NCBI GenBank assembly: GCA_963762865.1
Contig: CAVXNC010000021.1
Span: forward strand, 248,001 to 312,000
Reading direction: 5' to 3'
Origin: DATHAP01 sp963762865
GTDB taxonomy: Bacteria > Actinomycetota > Actinomycetes > JACCUZ01
DNA length: 64,000 bases
Part shown: positions 1 to 8,030 of the stretch, piece after piece
Position numbering within the stretch: the first letter of the stretch is position 1
How the letters are laid out: each line of letters starts with the position of its first letter
Position numbers and translations under genes: made by a program
Notes under the pieces: model-generated
Told to the model about the DNA's origin: nothing
What the model saw: only the letters and a program-made list of their open reading frames with translations
Databases searched by the model: none

Positions 1-810
1 GGCGCGCGGGTCGAGTCGCGGATCCTGCGCATCCGGCGGCGGCTGGAGACCCGGATCCGCCGGACGGCGTACGGTCTGAGGCTCTCCCAACGGCTGGCGG
101 GCGCCGGCCTGCAGGTGATGACTGTCGACGCGCTGCTCGCGGTGTCGGCGGTGGCGGTGGTGCTCGGCCTGGTGCTTCGCTCCTTCCTGGGCAACCTGGG
201 AGCGTTGCTGCTGGCCGGCACCGTCTTCTACGTCGCCGACCGCTACATCGACCGCAGGGTGCGCATCCGGGTCGAGGCGTTCGTGGCGCAGCTGCCCGAT
301 GTCGCCCGGGTCCTCTCCAACGCGGCGTCGGCCGGCCTCGCACTGACCACGTCGCTCGGGATGGCCGGCGACGAGCTGGACGCACCGGCGGGTGAGGAGC
401 TGCGCACGGTCGCAGAGAGCATGGCCCTCGGCCAGTCGCTGGAACGCTCGCTCGCCGCGATGCAGCAACGGTTGCCGTCCCGCGAGCTCAGCGTGCTCGT
501 GCAGACCCTCGTCATCCAGAGCAGGGCGGGCGGTGCGCTTGTCTCCGCGCTGCAGAACATCGCCGCCACCCTCGAGCAGCGCAAGGACCTCCGGCGCGAG
601 GTGCGCACCGTCGTCTCCGGTGCGGTCTTCGGCGGGTACGTCGTCACAGCGCTCGGCATCGGCTCCATCTTCGTGATGAACCTGCTCAGCCCCGGTGCCC
701 TCGACGCATTGGCGGGCACCACCGTGGGACGCATCGTGCTGATCGTCGCCGGCCTCTTCTTCGCCGCGGGCTACGTCTTCATCAACCGGCTCACCCGGGT
801 CGACATATGA
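1..810 (+). CDS. tadB: TadB-like type II secretion system F family protein (5' partial)
   Basis: Inner-membrane platform protein of a Tad/Flp pilus assembly system. The reading frame is open from base 1 with no stop, so the gene starts outside the window; an internal ATG at 115 is not the natural start because the upstream in-frame residues (ending RLAGAGLQ just before it) are the typical cytoplasmic lead-in of this family. The visible part has hydrophobic segments around bases 130-240, a soluble T2SSF domain with the family pattern of helices (PDVARVLSNAASAGLALTTSL, then LVQTLVIQSRAGGALVSAL) and two C-terminal membrane segments. It overlaps the next gene by 4 bases (ATGA), so the two are translationally coupled. 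Partner choice (TadB rather than TadC) rests on gene order. Confidence 0.88.
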   Translation, partial: GARVESRILRIRRRLETRIRRTAYGLRLSQRLAGAGLQVMTVDALLAVSAVAVVLGLVLRSFLGNLGALLLAGTVFYVADRYIDRRVRIRVEAFVAQLPDVARVLSNAASAGLALTTSLGMAGDELDAPAGEELRTVAESMALGQSLERSLAAMQQRLPSRELSVLVQTLVIQSRAGGALVSALQNIAATLEQRKDLRREVRTVVSGAVFGGYVVTALGIGSIFVMNLLSPGALDALAGTTVGRIVLIVAGLFFAAGYVFINRLTRVDI

Positions 811-1697
811 CGCCGCTGCTCGTGTCCCTCGGGGCCACCGCGTGCTTCGTCGCCGCGCTGGTCGGATACCGCATGCTGCGGCGCAGCCTGATCGAGGACT
901 TCGAGGTCTACGACCCCACGGCCGACGCCGAGGCGCGGCCGCCGCTCATGGCGCGGGTCCTGGACTTCACCGGCCGGCGCTTCGAGCGTCTCGTGGTTCG
1001 CCGCTACGGCCGGGCCCGGCTGGCCCGCCTCGACGCGCGACTGGTGCGGGCCGGCCGGCCCGAAGGCTTCACCGCGCGCAGCTTCCTGCGGCGCAAGACC
1101 GGCTTCGGTGTCGTGGGCATCGTCTTCGGCGCGGTCTTCTGGCTCTCCGGCCAGACCTTCCTCGCGGTCACGGTCCTGGTGCTGTGCTGGTTCTGGATGG
1201 ACTACTGGCTGCGCACGGTGGTCAACCGGCGCCAGCTACGGCTGGACCGCGAGCTCCCCGACTTCCTCGACGTGCTGTCGGTGACAGTCAGCGCCGGCCT
1301 GAACTTCCGCAACGCGCTGGACCGGGTGTCCTCCTCCAGCGAGGGTCCGCTCGCGGAGGAGATGCGCACCGTGCTGCGCGAGATGGACATCGGCGTCAGC
1401 CGCCGGCGGGCCTTCACCAACCTGCGCGACCGCAACGACGCCGAAGCCCTGGGGTCCTTCGTGACGGCGGTGCTGCAGGCCGAGGAGCTCGGCGTCCCGC
1501 TCTCGCAGGCGCTCATCGACATCGCCGCGGAGGTGCGGCGCGGCTTCGCGCAAGAGACCCGCCGGCGGGCGGCGCGAGCCGGCCCCAAGGTCTCCCTGGT
1601 AGTCACCGTCACCATCGTCCCGGCCGCGATGCTGCTCATCGGGTCCTCGCTGGTGCTCGCCAACCTCGACTCCTTCGACGGGGTCTTCGGTGGCTGA
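807..1697 (+). CDS. tadC: TadC-like type II secretion system F family protein
   Basis: Second platform protein of the Tad pilus machine, 296 residues, the usual length. It has an N-terminal membrane segment, a basic cytoplasmic stretch, two central membrane segments near residues 100-135, a T2SSF domain beginning at about residue 145 (RELPDFLDVLSVTVSAGLNF) and a C-terminal membrane segment (VSLVVTVTIVPAAMLLIGSS). The ATG overlaps the stop of tadB (ATGA) and its own stop overlaps the start of the histidine kinase gene by 8 bases, so pilus platform genes and the two-component genes are probably one transcript. The family assignment is secure; the name TadC follows from order. Confidence 0.9.
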   Translation: MTPLLVSLGATACFVAALVGYRMLRRSLIEDFEVYDPTADAEARPPLMARVLDFTGRRFERLVVRRYGRARLARLDARLVRAGRPEGFTARSFLRRKTGFGVVGIVFGAVFWLSGQTFLAVTVLVLCWFWMDYWLRTVVNRRQLRLDRELPDFLDVLSVTVSAGLNFRNALDRVSSSSEGPLAEEMRTVLREMDIGVSRRRAFTNLRDRNDAEALGSFVTAVLQAEELGVPLSQALIDIAAEVRRGFAQETRRRAARAGPKVSLVVTVTIVPAAMLLIGSSLVLANLDSFDGVFGG

Positions 1698-2925
1698 GAC
1701 CCGGCCGCTCGAGTCCCTGGTGCGGGCGCTCTACGACATGCGCCTCGCCCTGGTGGCGCTGGCGACCGTCGTGGAGGTCGTGCGGTCCGGCTCGGCGCTG
1801 ACCGTCGTGGCTCTGCTGGCGGCGCTGCCGCTGTCGTACCTGCCGCTGCGGCGCTGGGCCCGGCCCGGTCCGCGCACCGCGACGCTGAGCTGGCTGCTGC
1901 TGGACGCCGCCGCCGCTGCCGCCCTGACGGTCATGGTCAGCGACCCGCAGCTGATGCTGCTCTACTCGGTCGCGACCGCGCTGCTCGGCGGCCTGGTCGG
2001 CGGCCGGGCCGGCGCGCTGCTGGTCACCAGCGTGCTCCTCGAGTTCCTGGTCGGCAGCGTGATTCTGGCCGCCTCGGCCGGCGAGGTGACGCCCGGCGCG
2101 ATCGCGGTGGCCGGGGCGTTCGCCGCGCTGTACGTCCTGTGCGCCGTCGGCTCCCTGCGCGTCACCACCTTGCTCACCGGCTACGACCGGGCGGTCGAGG
2201 CCGCGCGTGCTGCCAGCCGCCAGGCGGCGCAGGCGGAGGAGCGGTCCCGACTGGCCCGCGAGATGCACGACAGCCTCAGCAAGACGATCAGCGGCACCCA
2301 CCTGATGGCCGTGGCCGTCAGCAAGCGGCTGGCCGCCGCGCCCGACCACGACGCGCAGGGGCCGCTGCGCACCGACGTCGAGCGGCTGGTCACTGCCTGC
2401 GACATCGCGTCCCGCGACGCCCGGCGGCTGCTGCACGGCCTGCGCGACGACGGCGCCCGCAGCGCCGTCACGAGCATCTCCCGGCGGGTGGAGGAGGTCG
2501 TCCTGGAGTGGCAGACCCGGACCGCGCTGCGGGCGCGCGTGGCCGTGGAGACACCGCCGGGCGAGGACGACCTGCCCTCGGAGCTGGTCTACGAGGCGGC
2601 CTGCGTGGTGGCCGAGGCGCTGGAGAACGCCCACCGGCACGGCGGCGCCGGCGCGGTAGAGGTGCGCCTGTCGCCCCGGGACGGCTGGCTGGACCTGAGC
2701 GTGAGCGACGACGGACGGGGTTTCGACGTGCCCGACGACCTGGCGAGCCTGGGCCGGGCGGGCCACTACGGCGTGATCGGGATGCGGGAACGCGCCCAGC
2801 GGGTGGGCGGCACCCTCGCCGTGGCGCGCAACGGCGGCGGCCGGACCGGCACCACGGTCCGCCTCGCGCTCCCGGCGCCCGCCCTGCACGCCCCGAACAA
2901 CGCCGGTGACGTGGTCGCGTCATGA
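1690..2925 (+). CDS. Sensor histidine kinase, NarL/LiaS-type, in the tad operon
   Basis: Membrane histidine kinase of 411 residues. The first ~165 residues hold about five hydrophobic segments with no large extracellular domain. A HisKA_3-type dimerisation domain follows, with the phosphoacceptor His193 in AREMHDSLSKTISG. The HATPase domain shows the N box (E312-N313 in ENAHRHGGAG), the G1 box from D340 (DDGRGFDV) and a G2 box (YGVIGMRERAQRVGG). GTG start at 1690 overlaps tadC; the stop overlaps the response regulator ATG (ATGA), so kinase and regulator are a cognate pair. Signal unknown; location inside the pilus operon suggests it senses envelope or surface state, which is inference. Confidence 0.92.
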   Translation: MAETRPLESLVRALYDMRLALVALATVVEVVRSGSALTVVALLAALPLSYLPLRRWARPGPRTATLSWLLLDAAAAAALTVMVSDPQLMLLYSVATALLGGLVGGRAGALLVTSVLLEFLVGSVILAASAGEVTPGAIAVAGAFAALYVLCAVGSLRVTTLLTGYDRAVEAARAASRQAAQAEERSRLAREMHDSLSKTISGTHLMAVAVSKRLAAAPDHDAQGPLRTDVERLVTACDIASRDARRLLHGLRDDGARSAVTSISRRVEEVVLEWQTRTALRARVAVETPPGEDDLPSELVYEAACVVAEALENAHRHGGAGAVEVRLSPRDGWLDLSVSDDGRGFDVPDDLASLGRAGHYGVIGMRERAQRVGGTLAVARNGGGRTGTTVRLALPAPALHAPNNAGDVVAS

Positions 2926-3641
2926 CCGTCCCGAGCAGGGGCCATCGGGTCCTGGTCGTCGACGACAACGCAGTGATCCGGCTCGGGCTGGTCAGCCTGC
3001 TGGGGACGCTGGGCTCCGTCGACCAGGTGCTCGAGGCCGGCGACGGCGAGGAGGCCGTCCGGGTCGCCGAGGCCGAGCGCCCCGACCTGGTGCTGCTCGA
3101 CGTGCGGATGCCGGTCTGCGACGGGCTGACCGCGCTGCCCCGCCTGACCCCGCTGGCGCCGGTCGTGATGCTCACCTACTCCGACGAGGCCGACATCGTC
3201 GCGCAGGCCTTCGAGCGGGGCGCCCGGGGCTACCTGGTGCACGGCCACATCACCGAGGAGCACCTGGCCGCCGCGCTGCGCGCCTGCACGGACGGCGGGA
3301 CCGTCCTTGGGCCCGGGGTCGTCGAGATCCTGCTGGAGGGCGGTGCGGGCCGCGCAGGCGTGCTCACCGCGCCCTCACCCGGTCTCGGGTCCACCGCCCC
3401 GCCGGAGTCGCCGCTGGGCGTGGTCGTCGAGCCGGTGGCCGGGCCGCCGGCGAAGCTCGCGCTGCTCACCGCGCGGGAGGTCGACATCATGCAGGCCATC
3501 GCCACCGGGCGCTCCAACGGCGACATCGCGGCCGACCTCTTCCTCTCCGAGAAGACCGTCAAGAACCACATCAACCGGATCTACGACAAGCTCGGCTACC
3601 GCACCCGGGCGCAGGCCATCGCCGACTGGCTGGGCGCGTGA
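2922..3641 (+). CDS. LuxR/NarL-family response regulator (atypical receiver)
   Basis: Response regulator of 239 residues paired with the kinase just upstream. The receiver has the acidic pair D14-D15, the phosphoacceptor D60 (LVLLDVRMP) and T85. The normally near-invariant lysine after GARGYL is His107 (GYLVHG), an unusual substitution. A Gly/Pro-rich linker of roughly 50 residues precedes a C-terminal LuxR-type helix-turn-helix (LTAREVDIMQAIATG ... LSEKTVKNHINRIYDKLG). It should bind DNA and control transcription; the pilin promoter region immediately downstream, with a 9-bp direct repeat, is an obvious but unproven target. Start ATG is coupled to the kinase stop. Confidence 0.93.
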   Translation: MTVPSRGHRVLVVDDNAVIRLGLVSLLGTLGSVDQVLEAGDGEEAVRVAEAERPDLVLLDVRMPVCDGLTALPRLTPLAPVVMLTYSDEADIVAQAFERGARGYLVHGHITEEHLAAALRACTDGGTVLGPGVVEILLEGGAGRAGVLTAPSPGLGSTAPPESPLGVVVEPVAGPPAKLALLTAREVDIMQAIATGRSNGDIAADLFLSEKTVKNHINRIYDKLGYRTRAQAIADWLGA

Positions 3642-3712
3642 GGGACCCTCGGCAGGGCCCCCGCCGGGCCTCCTGCGGCGTGGGTCGGATCCTGGGTCTG
3701 ACGGCGTCGGAT

Positions 3713-3734
3713 TTGGGCCCCCGAGTTGGGCCCC
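3713..3734 (+). repeat. Direct repeat TTGGGCCCC upstream of flp
   Basis: TTGGGCCCC occurs at 3713-3721 and again at 3726-3734, a 13-bp period, in the 180-bp gap between the response regulator and the pilin gene. Each copy contains the palindrome GGGCCC. It lies about 30-50 bp upstream of the candidate -10 element, a position suitable for an activator such as the adjacent LuxR-type regulator. Operator function is inferred. Confidence 0.4.
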
Positions 3735-3764
3735 ACGGCCCTGGGAGCGCGCGCAGACCGGACA

Positions 3765-3770
3765 TAGCGT
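3765..3770 (+). promoter_or_regulatory. Candidate -10 element (TAGCGT) for flp-tadE
   Basis: TAGCGT matches the TAGNNT form found repeatedly in this window in front of start codons. It would give a leader of about 45 nt carrying the GGAAGGA ribosome-binding site of flp. No clear -35 box is visible. Confidence 0.35.
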
Positions 3771-3823
3771 CCTTCTCGACGGCGCGCCGAGCGGCGCACA
3801 CGAACCGGAAGGACGCAGCAGCG

Positions 3824-4045
3824 ATGGACGCTCTCACCCGACTCAGCATCATGATCAGCGTGGCGACCGACAGCCTCCGCGACCGGCTGGTCCGCGACGA
3901 CCGCGGCCAGGCGTCGACCGAGTACGCCGGCATCCTCTTCGTGATCGTCGCGATCATCGCGGCGCTGATCGGCCTCGGCTTCACCGACGTGGGCCAGGCC
4001 ATCAAGGGCAAGATCGTCGAGGCCGTCGGCAACATCGGCGGCTGA
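3824..4045 (+). CDS. Flp/Fap-type pilin subunit
   Basis: Small pilin of 73 residues, the likely structural subunit of the Tad pilus. A basic leader of 28 residues ends in ...DDRG and is followed by QASTEYAGILF, which gives a type IV prepilin peptidase site between Gly28 and Gln29 with Glu at +5 and a Tyr next to it, as in Flp pilins. A single hydrophobic helix (ILFVIVAIIAALIGLGF) follows, then a short polar tail. A GGAAGGA ribosome-binding site lies about 10 nt before the ATG. It is separated from the regulator gene by 180 bp that contain its own likely promoter, which fits the high level of pilin synthesis needed. Confidence 0.9.
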   Translation: MDALTRLSIMISVATDSLRDRLVRDDRGQASTEYAGILFVIVAIIAALIGLGFTDVGQAIKGKIVEAVGNIGG

Positions 4046-4053
4046 TCCCAGCG

Positions 4054-4749
4054 ATGACCCGCCGGCCGGCGCGAGGGGAGCGAGGACAGGCACTGCCTGC
4101 CCTCGCTCTCATCGCGGCCGGCCTCGTAGCGTTCACGGTCTTCGTGGTGGTGCCGCTGGGCAGCGCGACCGACCGGCGCGCGGAGGCCCGCACCGCCGCC
4201 GACGCGGCGGCTCTCGCCGCGCTCGAGTCGGCCACCGACGGGATGCGCGGCATCGGCACGATCCTGCCGCCCGGCCTCGGCGGCGCCCCCGGCAGCGGTC
4301 AGGTGATCCTGGACGTCCTGGACCGCCTCGAGGGGGAGGGCGAGCTGGCCGCCGCCGACTACGCGGAGCGCAACGACGCCGTGCTGGTCGACTTCGACAT
4401 GGCGATCTCGCTGGCCGGGTCGCAGCCCGTCATCGAGGCCTACGCCGAGACCCGCGGCCAGGAGCAGGTCGAGAGCACCACGCAGTACGCCCGCGCGACC
4501 GCCACGGCCCGGCTGGACGTCCTGGGTGGCCTGTGCGGCGTCGGCAACGCCTGGGGCCTGGAGCTCGACGACGGGACCTGCCGCAAGGTGAGCGACCTGC
4601 TCGACCCGCCCGAGGAGCCCTCCCCGTCACCCACCCCCACGCCGACCGGGACGGAGACGGCGTCCCCCAGCCCGACGCCCACACCCACGCCGTCGCCGAC
4701 CCCGCACCGCACGCCGTTGCGGCTGTCGGACCCCTACCTCGTGCGGTAG
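4054..4749 (+). CDS. TadE/TadG-like pilus assembly protein with Pro/Thr-rich tail
   Basis: Protein of 231 residues starting 8 nt after the pilin stop. The N-terminus is RGERGQALPALALIAAG followed by one membrane helix and RRAEARTAADAAALAALESA, the standard signature of the Tad/TadE-like family (a prepilin-like N-terminus with the ADAAALAA motif). Most of the protein would be outside the membrane. The last ~55 residues are a low-complexity Pro/Ser/Thr tail (PSPTPTPTPSP pattern), likely an extended wall-spanning stalk. It ends the pilus operon; a 12-bp GC palindrome (4749-4760) follows directly. A minor-pilin or assembly role is inferred from family and position. Confidence 0.85.
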   Translation: MTRRPARGERGQALPALALIAAGLVAFTVFVVVPLGSATDRRAEARTAADAAALAALESATDGMRGIGTILPPGLGGAPGSGQVILDVLDRLEGEGELAAADYAERNDAVLVDFDMAISLAGSQPVIEAYAETRGQEQVESTTQYARATATARLDVLGGLCGVGNAWGLELDDGTCRKVSDLLDPPEEPSPSPTPTPTGTETASPSPTPTPTPSPTPHRTPLRLSDPYLVR

Positions 4750-4801
4750 CGGCCGGCCGCCGACGGTGCGGGTGAGATGGAGGTCGCGCGGGCGTCGTGG
4801 G

Positions 4802-6062
4802 TCACGGCGCGTCGGGAGCACGTTGCCAGTCGCCCCAGCTGGTTCCAGCCACCAACAGCTGGGGGTCGGAGCCGTCGGCGTGAACGCTCCACAGTGAAGA
4901 GCCCCCAGCCTTGTAGCTGGGTGTCGTTCTCGAAAACAGGATCTGGTCCCCCTTCGGTGAGAACCTGAGGGAACCGAGTACGTCGTCGGGGCCGCTGATA
5001 TCGAGCCAGCGACACTACGGTTCCACTCGCCACGTCGACGATGGAGAGTTCGGTCGCCTGGCTGCTCATATCCCGCGGCGGTTCGCACGGTTCGAAGGCG
5101 AAGGCGATCCGATCACCCGTGGGCGACCATGCGAGGCCCGGTGGCCCTGCTTGGTAGCCCTCGACACAACCGGGGACCAGCACGCGGGCTTGGGAGCCAT
5201 CGCCAGCCGCAACGGCGAGCCCGTCCTCTGTGATGTAGGCGACGTCAGCGCCGTCGGGCGAGTACGTGGCATTCCACAGCGATCGCGGGTCGTCTGCAGG
5301 TAGCTTCCGCGGCGGGGACCCGTCGACGGGGACCACCCCGCCAAGGGGCAGTAGAAGAGAGGTGCCATCGGCTGACCACACCGGGTCGACGTCGCCCAAG
5401 GCTGTGAGTTCGGGTGGCACAGCGAGCAGCGCCTGGCGCTCCCCATCGAGCCCGTAGATCCCAAGCGTTGGATCCCCGTAGAAGTCGATCCAGGCAGCGA
5501 CCCTGGTGGAGTCGGGCGACCACGAGATCGCCCAGCCCTCACCAGGGAACGATGCGAGGCGGTGGCCTGCCGCGTCGCTGATGTTGACGGTCCGGTCCCA
5601 GCAATCGGTGGTTGCGGTGTCACCACCGTGCCCCCGATACGCGAGGTACCGCCCGTCGGGGGACCAGAGGGGTCCCTCTACCCAATAGCCTGGGCAGTCC
5701 CCATCGACGCCGGGAGCAGCGCCATCCGCGATGCGGACCGGGTTGCTGCCGTCCGCGTCGGCCACGTAGATGTCTCCGTCCATCTCATATGCGAGACGGC
5801 CCAGGCTCCCGAGTGTCGGCGCCACCGGCAGGGGCGCGGTCGTGGGTAGGGGCGTCGCGGGCACGGGATCCGCGGACAGAAGTCGTTGGCTCGCCAGGCC
5901 CACCCCAAGCGCCAAGGTCACGCCCACGGCCGCCGCCACTACACCCGTGATGCGCCGGTTGCGGGAGCGTCGGGCCCTGTGCAGGACTGCGTCAGGGTCC
6001 AGAGTGCGGGTGGGTGGGTTCCTCCCTGCCTGATCGAAAAGGTCCTGCAGGTCCGCGGTCAT
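4802..6062 (-). pseudogene. Frameshifted membrane-anchored TolB-like beta-propeller protein (sigma-factor partner)
   Basis: The gene starts at 6062 (ATG overlapping the sigma-factor stop) and encodes a short cytoplasmic N-terminus (MTADLQDLFDQAGRNPP), one membrane helix near residues 38-58, then PD40/TolB-like propeller blades (LAYEMDGDIYVADADGSNP; WSPDGRYLAYRG; WSPDSTRVAAW; YSPDGADVAYI; WSPTGDRIAFAF). Near 5013 the frame is lost: the original frame runs on as Arg-rich nonsense, whereas dropping one base (net +1) restores a perfect blade (LRFSPKGDQILFSR, then LWSVHADGSDPQLLVAGT) ending at a TGA at 4802-4804. So either a real frameshift mutation or an assembly error. The product probably acts as the extracytoplasmic partner or anti-sigma element of the ECF factor. 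GC content looks lower than neighbouring genes. Confidence 0.8.
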
Positions 6063-6661
6063 GACCGGTCCTCCGTGACGGGAACGAACGTTGGGGCGGG
6101 ATCGAGAGGTGCCGTTCGCGTCACGCGGTCACCAGCCACGTCAAGGTTGGCTCGCAGCGTCTCGGTGCCACGGGAGAGGCGGCTCTTCACGGTGCCTGCC
6201 GGAATGCCCATGACCTGGGCGATCTCCTCGATCGAAAGGTCGTCGGTGAACCTCAGGACCAAGACGGCGCGTTGGCCCGCCGGGAGTGCTGCCAGCGCCG
6301 CCATGAGAGGCCCGTCGCGTTCGTCGACTGCGGCGATGGCGCGTTCGCTGGTGGAGTCGACCGAGTCCGGGACCCCGTCCACGGGCCGTTCCCGCCGCCA
6401 CGGGCGGCGCCGTGCGTCGACGTGCTTGCCGACCAGCACCCGATTGGCGTAGGCATCCACATGTCCGCCGCGCACGATCCGCGACCATCGTGGGTACATC
6501 GCAACCAGGACGTCCTGCACCAAGTCATCAGCGGCAGACCAGTCCCCGCAGAGGAGAAACGCCTTTCGGCGCAGCGCCGAGGCCCGAAGGAGCATCCACT
6601 CGCGGAAACCAGCATCATTCGGAACCGGACCATCCAAGGCGGGGGTCGCCGCATCGACCAT
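6059..6661 (-). CDS. SigE-family ECF RNA polymerase sigma factor
   Basis: Sigma-70 family factor of 200 residues. Region 2 is visible as RKAFLLCGDWSAADDLVQDVLVAMYPRWSRI and region 4 as LPAGQRAVLVLRFTDDLSIEEIAQVMGIPAGTVKSRLSRG, the arrangement of the actinobacterial SigE family. I chose the ATG at 6661 because GGGAGGGG lies 6-7 nt upstream; an in-frame ATG at 6697 would add 12 residues. Its stop overlaps the start of the propeller gene (ATGA), the classic pairing of an ECF factor with a membrane partner. The upstream DNA (6722-6744) carries a GGAAC box on this strand, which suggests autoregulation. Confidence 0.9.
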   Translation of the reverse strand: MVDAATPALDGPVPNDAGFREWMLLRASALRRKAFLLCGDWSAADDLVQDVLVAMYPRWSRIVRGGHVDAYANRVLVGKHVDARRRPWRRERPVDGVPDSVDSTSERAIAAVDERDGPLMAALAALPAGQRAVLVLRFTDDLSIEEIAQVMGIPAGTVKSRLSRGTETLRANLDVAGDRVTRTAPLDPAPTFVPVTEDRS

Positions 6662-6721
6662 TCGTGCCCCCTCCCTGTCGCCCGTGTCGGCCCTCATCCA
6701 CTAATCGTCAACAGCGGGCAA

Positions 6722-6744
6722 GAACGTTCCATCGTCCCCGGAAC
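6722..6744 (-). promoter_or_regulatory. Candidate ECF-type control region with nested inverted repeats
   Basis: GTTCC (6726-6730) and GGAAC (6740-6744) form an inverted repeat, and GAACGTTC (6722-6729) is a perfect 8-bp palindrome. Read toward the sigma gene, GGAAC is the usual ECF -35 core. A clean -10 partner at the expected distance is not obvious, so promoter status is only suggested. Confidence 0.35.
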
Positions 6745-6768
6745 TTCTGCTCGGTAGTGTCAGCCGCG

Positions 6769-8004
6769 TCAGTTGGCGTCGAGCGAGTGGAAGAGGTCCA
6801 GCGCGCGCTCCCGGTCCCAGCGGACCGCAGAGCCCACCGACGTCGTGTAGTTCGGGTCCGCCACCGGCACGGTCACCCGCTTGCCACCGCCACCGGCGAC
6901 CGCCCGCATCGTGAGCGCGAACTGCACCAGGGACACCGGGCCGTCGCCGTCGTCGATCGTGAGCGCCGTGGTGGAGGCGTTGCCGAGCGAGACCATCCGG
7001 AACGGGTTCAGCAGCGTCGCCGGACTGGTCGCCTCGTCGAAGACCGCGCCGAGGAACTCCTGCTGCCGCTCGACGCGGCCCAGGTCGCCCTTGGGGTCGA
7101 AGTAGCGCGCCCGCACGTAGGCCAGGGCCGTCGGGCCGTCCATCTCCTGGCAGCCCTTGTCGACGTCGAGGCCGCTCTTGTGGTCGCGGATGTTGCGCTT
7201 CGGGCACAGCTCGACCCCGCCGACGGCGTCGGTCATGCCGACGAAACCGCCGAAGCCGACCTCGGCGTAGTGGTCGACGTGCAGCCCGGTGACCGTCTCG
7301 ACCGTCTGCACGAGGAGGTCCGGGCCGCCGAGTGCGTACGCCGCATTGAGCTTGTTGCGGCCCTGGCCCGGGATCGGGACGTAGGAGTCCCGCGGCAGGC
7401 TCACCAGCGTCGGCTTCCCGCTCGCCGGCTTGTGCAGCAGGATGATCGTGTCGGTCCGCCGGCCCTCGACCTTGCCGAGTCGCAGGTCCTTGATCTCCTG
7501 GTCGGAGAGGCCCTCTCGGCTGTCCGACCCGACGATCAGCCAGTTGGTCCCGGAGCCGGCCTCCGGACGCCCCTCGTAGTCCTTGACGGCGTCGACCTTG
7601 TCGATGCGCGAGTAGAAGTACAGGAACAGGCCGAGGACCAGCACGACGACGAGCAGCAGGATCAGCGGCACCCGACGCAGCCACGGCCCCGCGCCGCCAC
7701 CCCGGGAGCTCCTCGAGCGCCCGAACCCGGGCGGCGGGTGGTCGCCACGCCGCGGCCGCGCCGGCTCGTCCGGGCCGGGGGCCTCGGGCCTGGTCGCGGT
7801 GCGCTGCGCCGGGCGCAGCGTGCCCGACGGGGGGATGATCTGGGTCGCGTCGCTGTCACCGGCCGAGCGGCGTCCGCCGCCAGAGCTGCCCCCGCCGCTC
7901 GAGCTGCTGGACGCGGGTGCGGGCGGCCGGCTGCCGACACCGGCCCGGCCGCCGTCGCGGGACCAGCCCTCGGGCCAGTCGGTGCCTCCAGTACCTCCAG
8001 TCAC
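6769..8004 (-). CDS. LCP (LytR-CpsA-Psr) family wall-polymer ligase
   Basis: Protein of 411 residues. An N-terminal disordered Gly/Ser/Pro-rich cytoplasmic region of about 110 residues precedes one membrane helix (LILLLVVVLVLGLFLYF) and an extracellular LCP domain with the conserved stretches WLIVGSDSREG, RRTDTIILLH, VSLPRDSYVPIPG, RNKLNAAYALGG and VDAVGGVELC, then TALAYVRARY and DLGRVERQQEFL. These cover the Arg and Asp residues that bind the polyprenyl pyrophosphate substrate. LCP proteins move wall glycopolymers (teichoic acids, arabinogalactan-like chains) from lipid carrier to peptidoglycan. No C-terminal LytR_C domain. The GTG start at 8004 is preceded by TACGGT at 8013-8018, so the mRNA is probably leaderless. 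Confidence 0.95.
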   Translation of the reverse strand: MTGGTGGTDWPEGWSRDGGRAGVGSRPPAPASSSSSGGGSSGGGRRSAGDSDATQIIPPSGTLRPAQRTATRPEAPGPDEPARPRRGDHPPPGFGRSRSSRGGGAGPWLRRVPLILLLVVVLVLGLFLYFYSRIDKVDAVKDYEGRPEAGSGTNWLIVGSDSREGLSDQEIKDLRLGKVEGRRTDTIILLHKPASGKPTLVSLPRDSYVPIPGQGRNKLNAAYALGGPDLLVQTVETVTGLHVDHYAEVGFGGFVGMTDAVGGVELCPKRNIRDHKSGLDVDKGCQEMDGPTALAYVRARYFDPKGDLGRVERQQEFLGAVFDEATSPATLLNPFRMVSLGNASTTALTIDDGDGPVSLVQFALTMRAVAGGGGKRVTVPVADPNYTTSVGSAVRWDRERALDLFHSLDAN

Positions 8005-8012
8005 GGTGGACG

Positions 8013-8022
8013 ACCGTACCCT
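8013..8022. promoter_or_regulatory. Overlapping divergent leaderless promoters
   Basis: ACCGTACCCT contains TACGGT on the minus strand (8018-8013), 8 nt before the LCP GTG at 8004, and TACCCT on the plus strand (8017-8022), 8 nt before the thioesterase GTG at 8031. Both would make transcripts starting at or next to the start codon, and the two -10 elements share bases, so the genes may compete for polymerase. Confidence 0.5.
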
Positions 8023-8030
8023 CGCTGCCT

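Noticed and set aside
4749..4760. GC palindrome GCGGCCGGCCGC as a terminator after the pilus operon
   Set aside because: It is a perfect palindrome but has no loop and no T-run, so an intrinsic terminator cannot be claimed.
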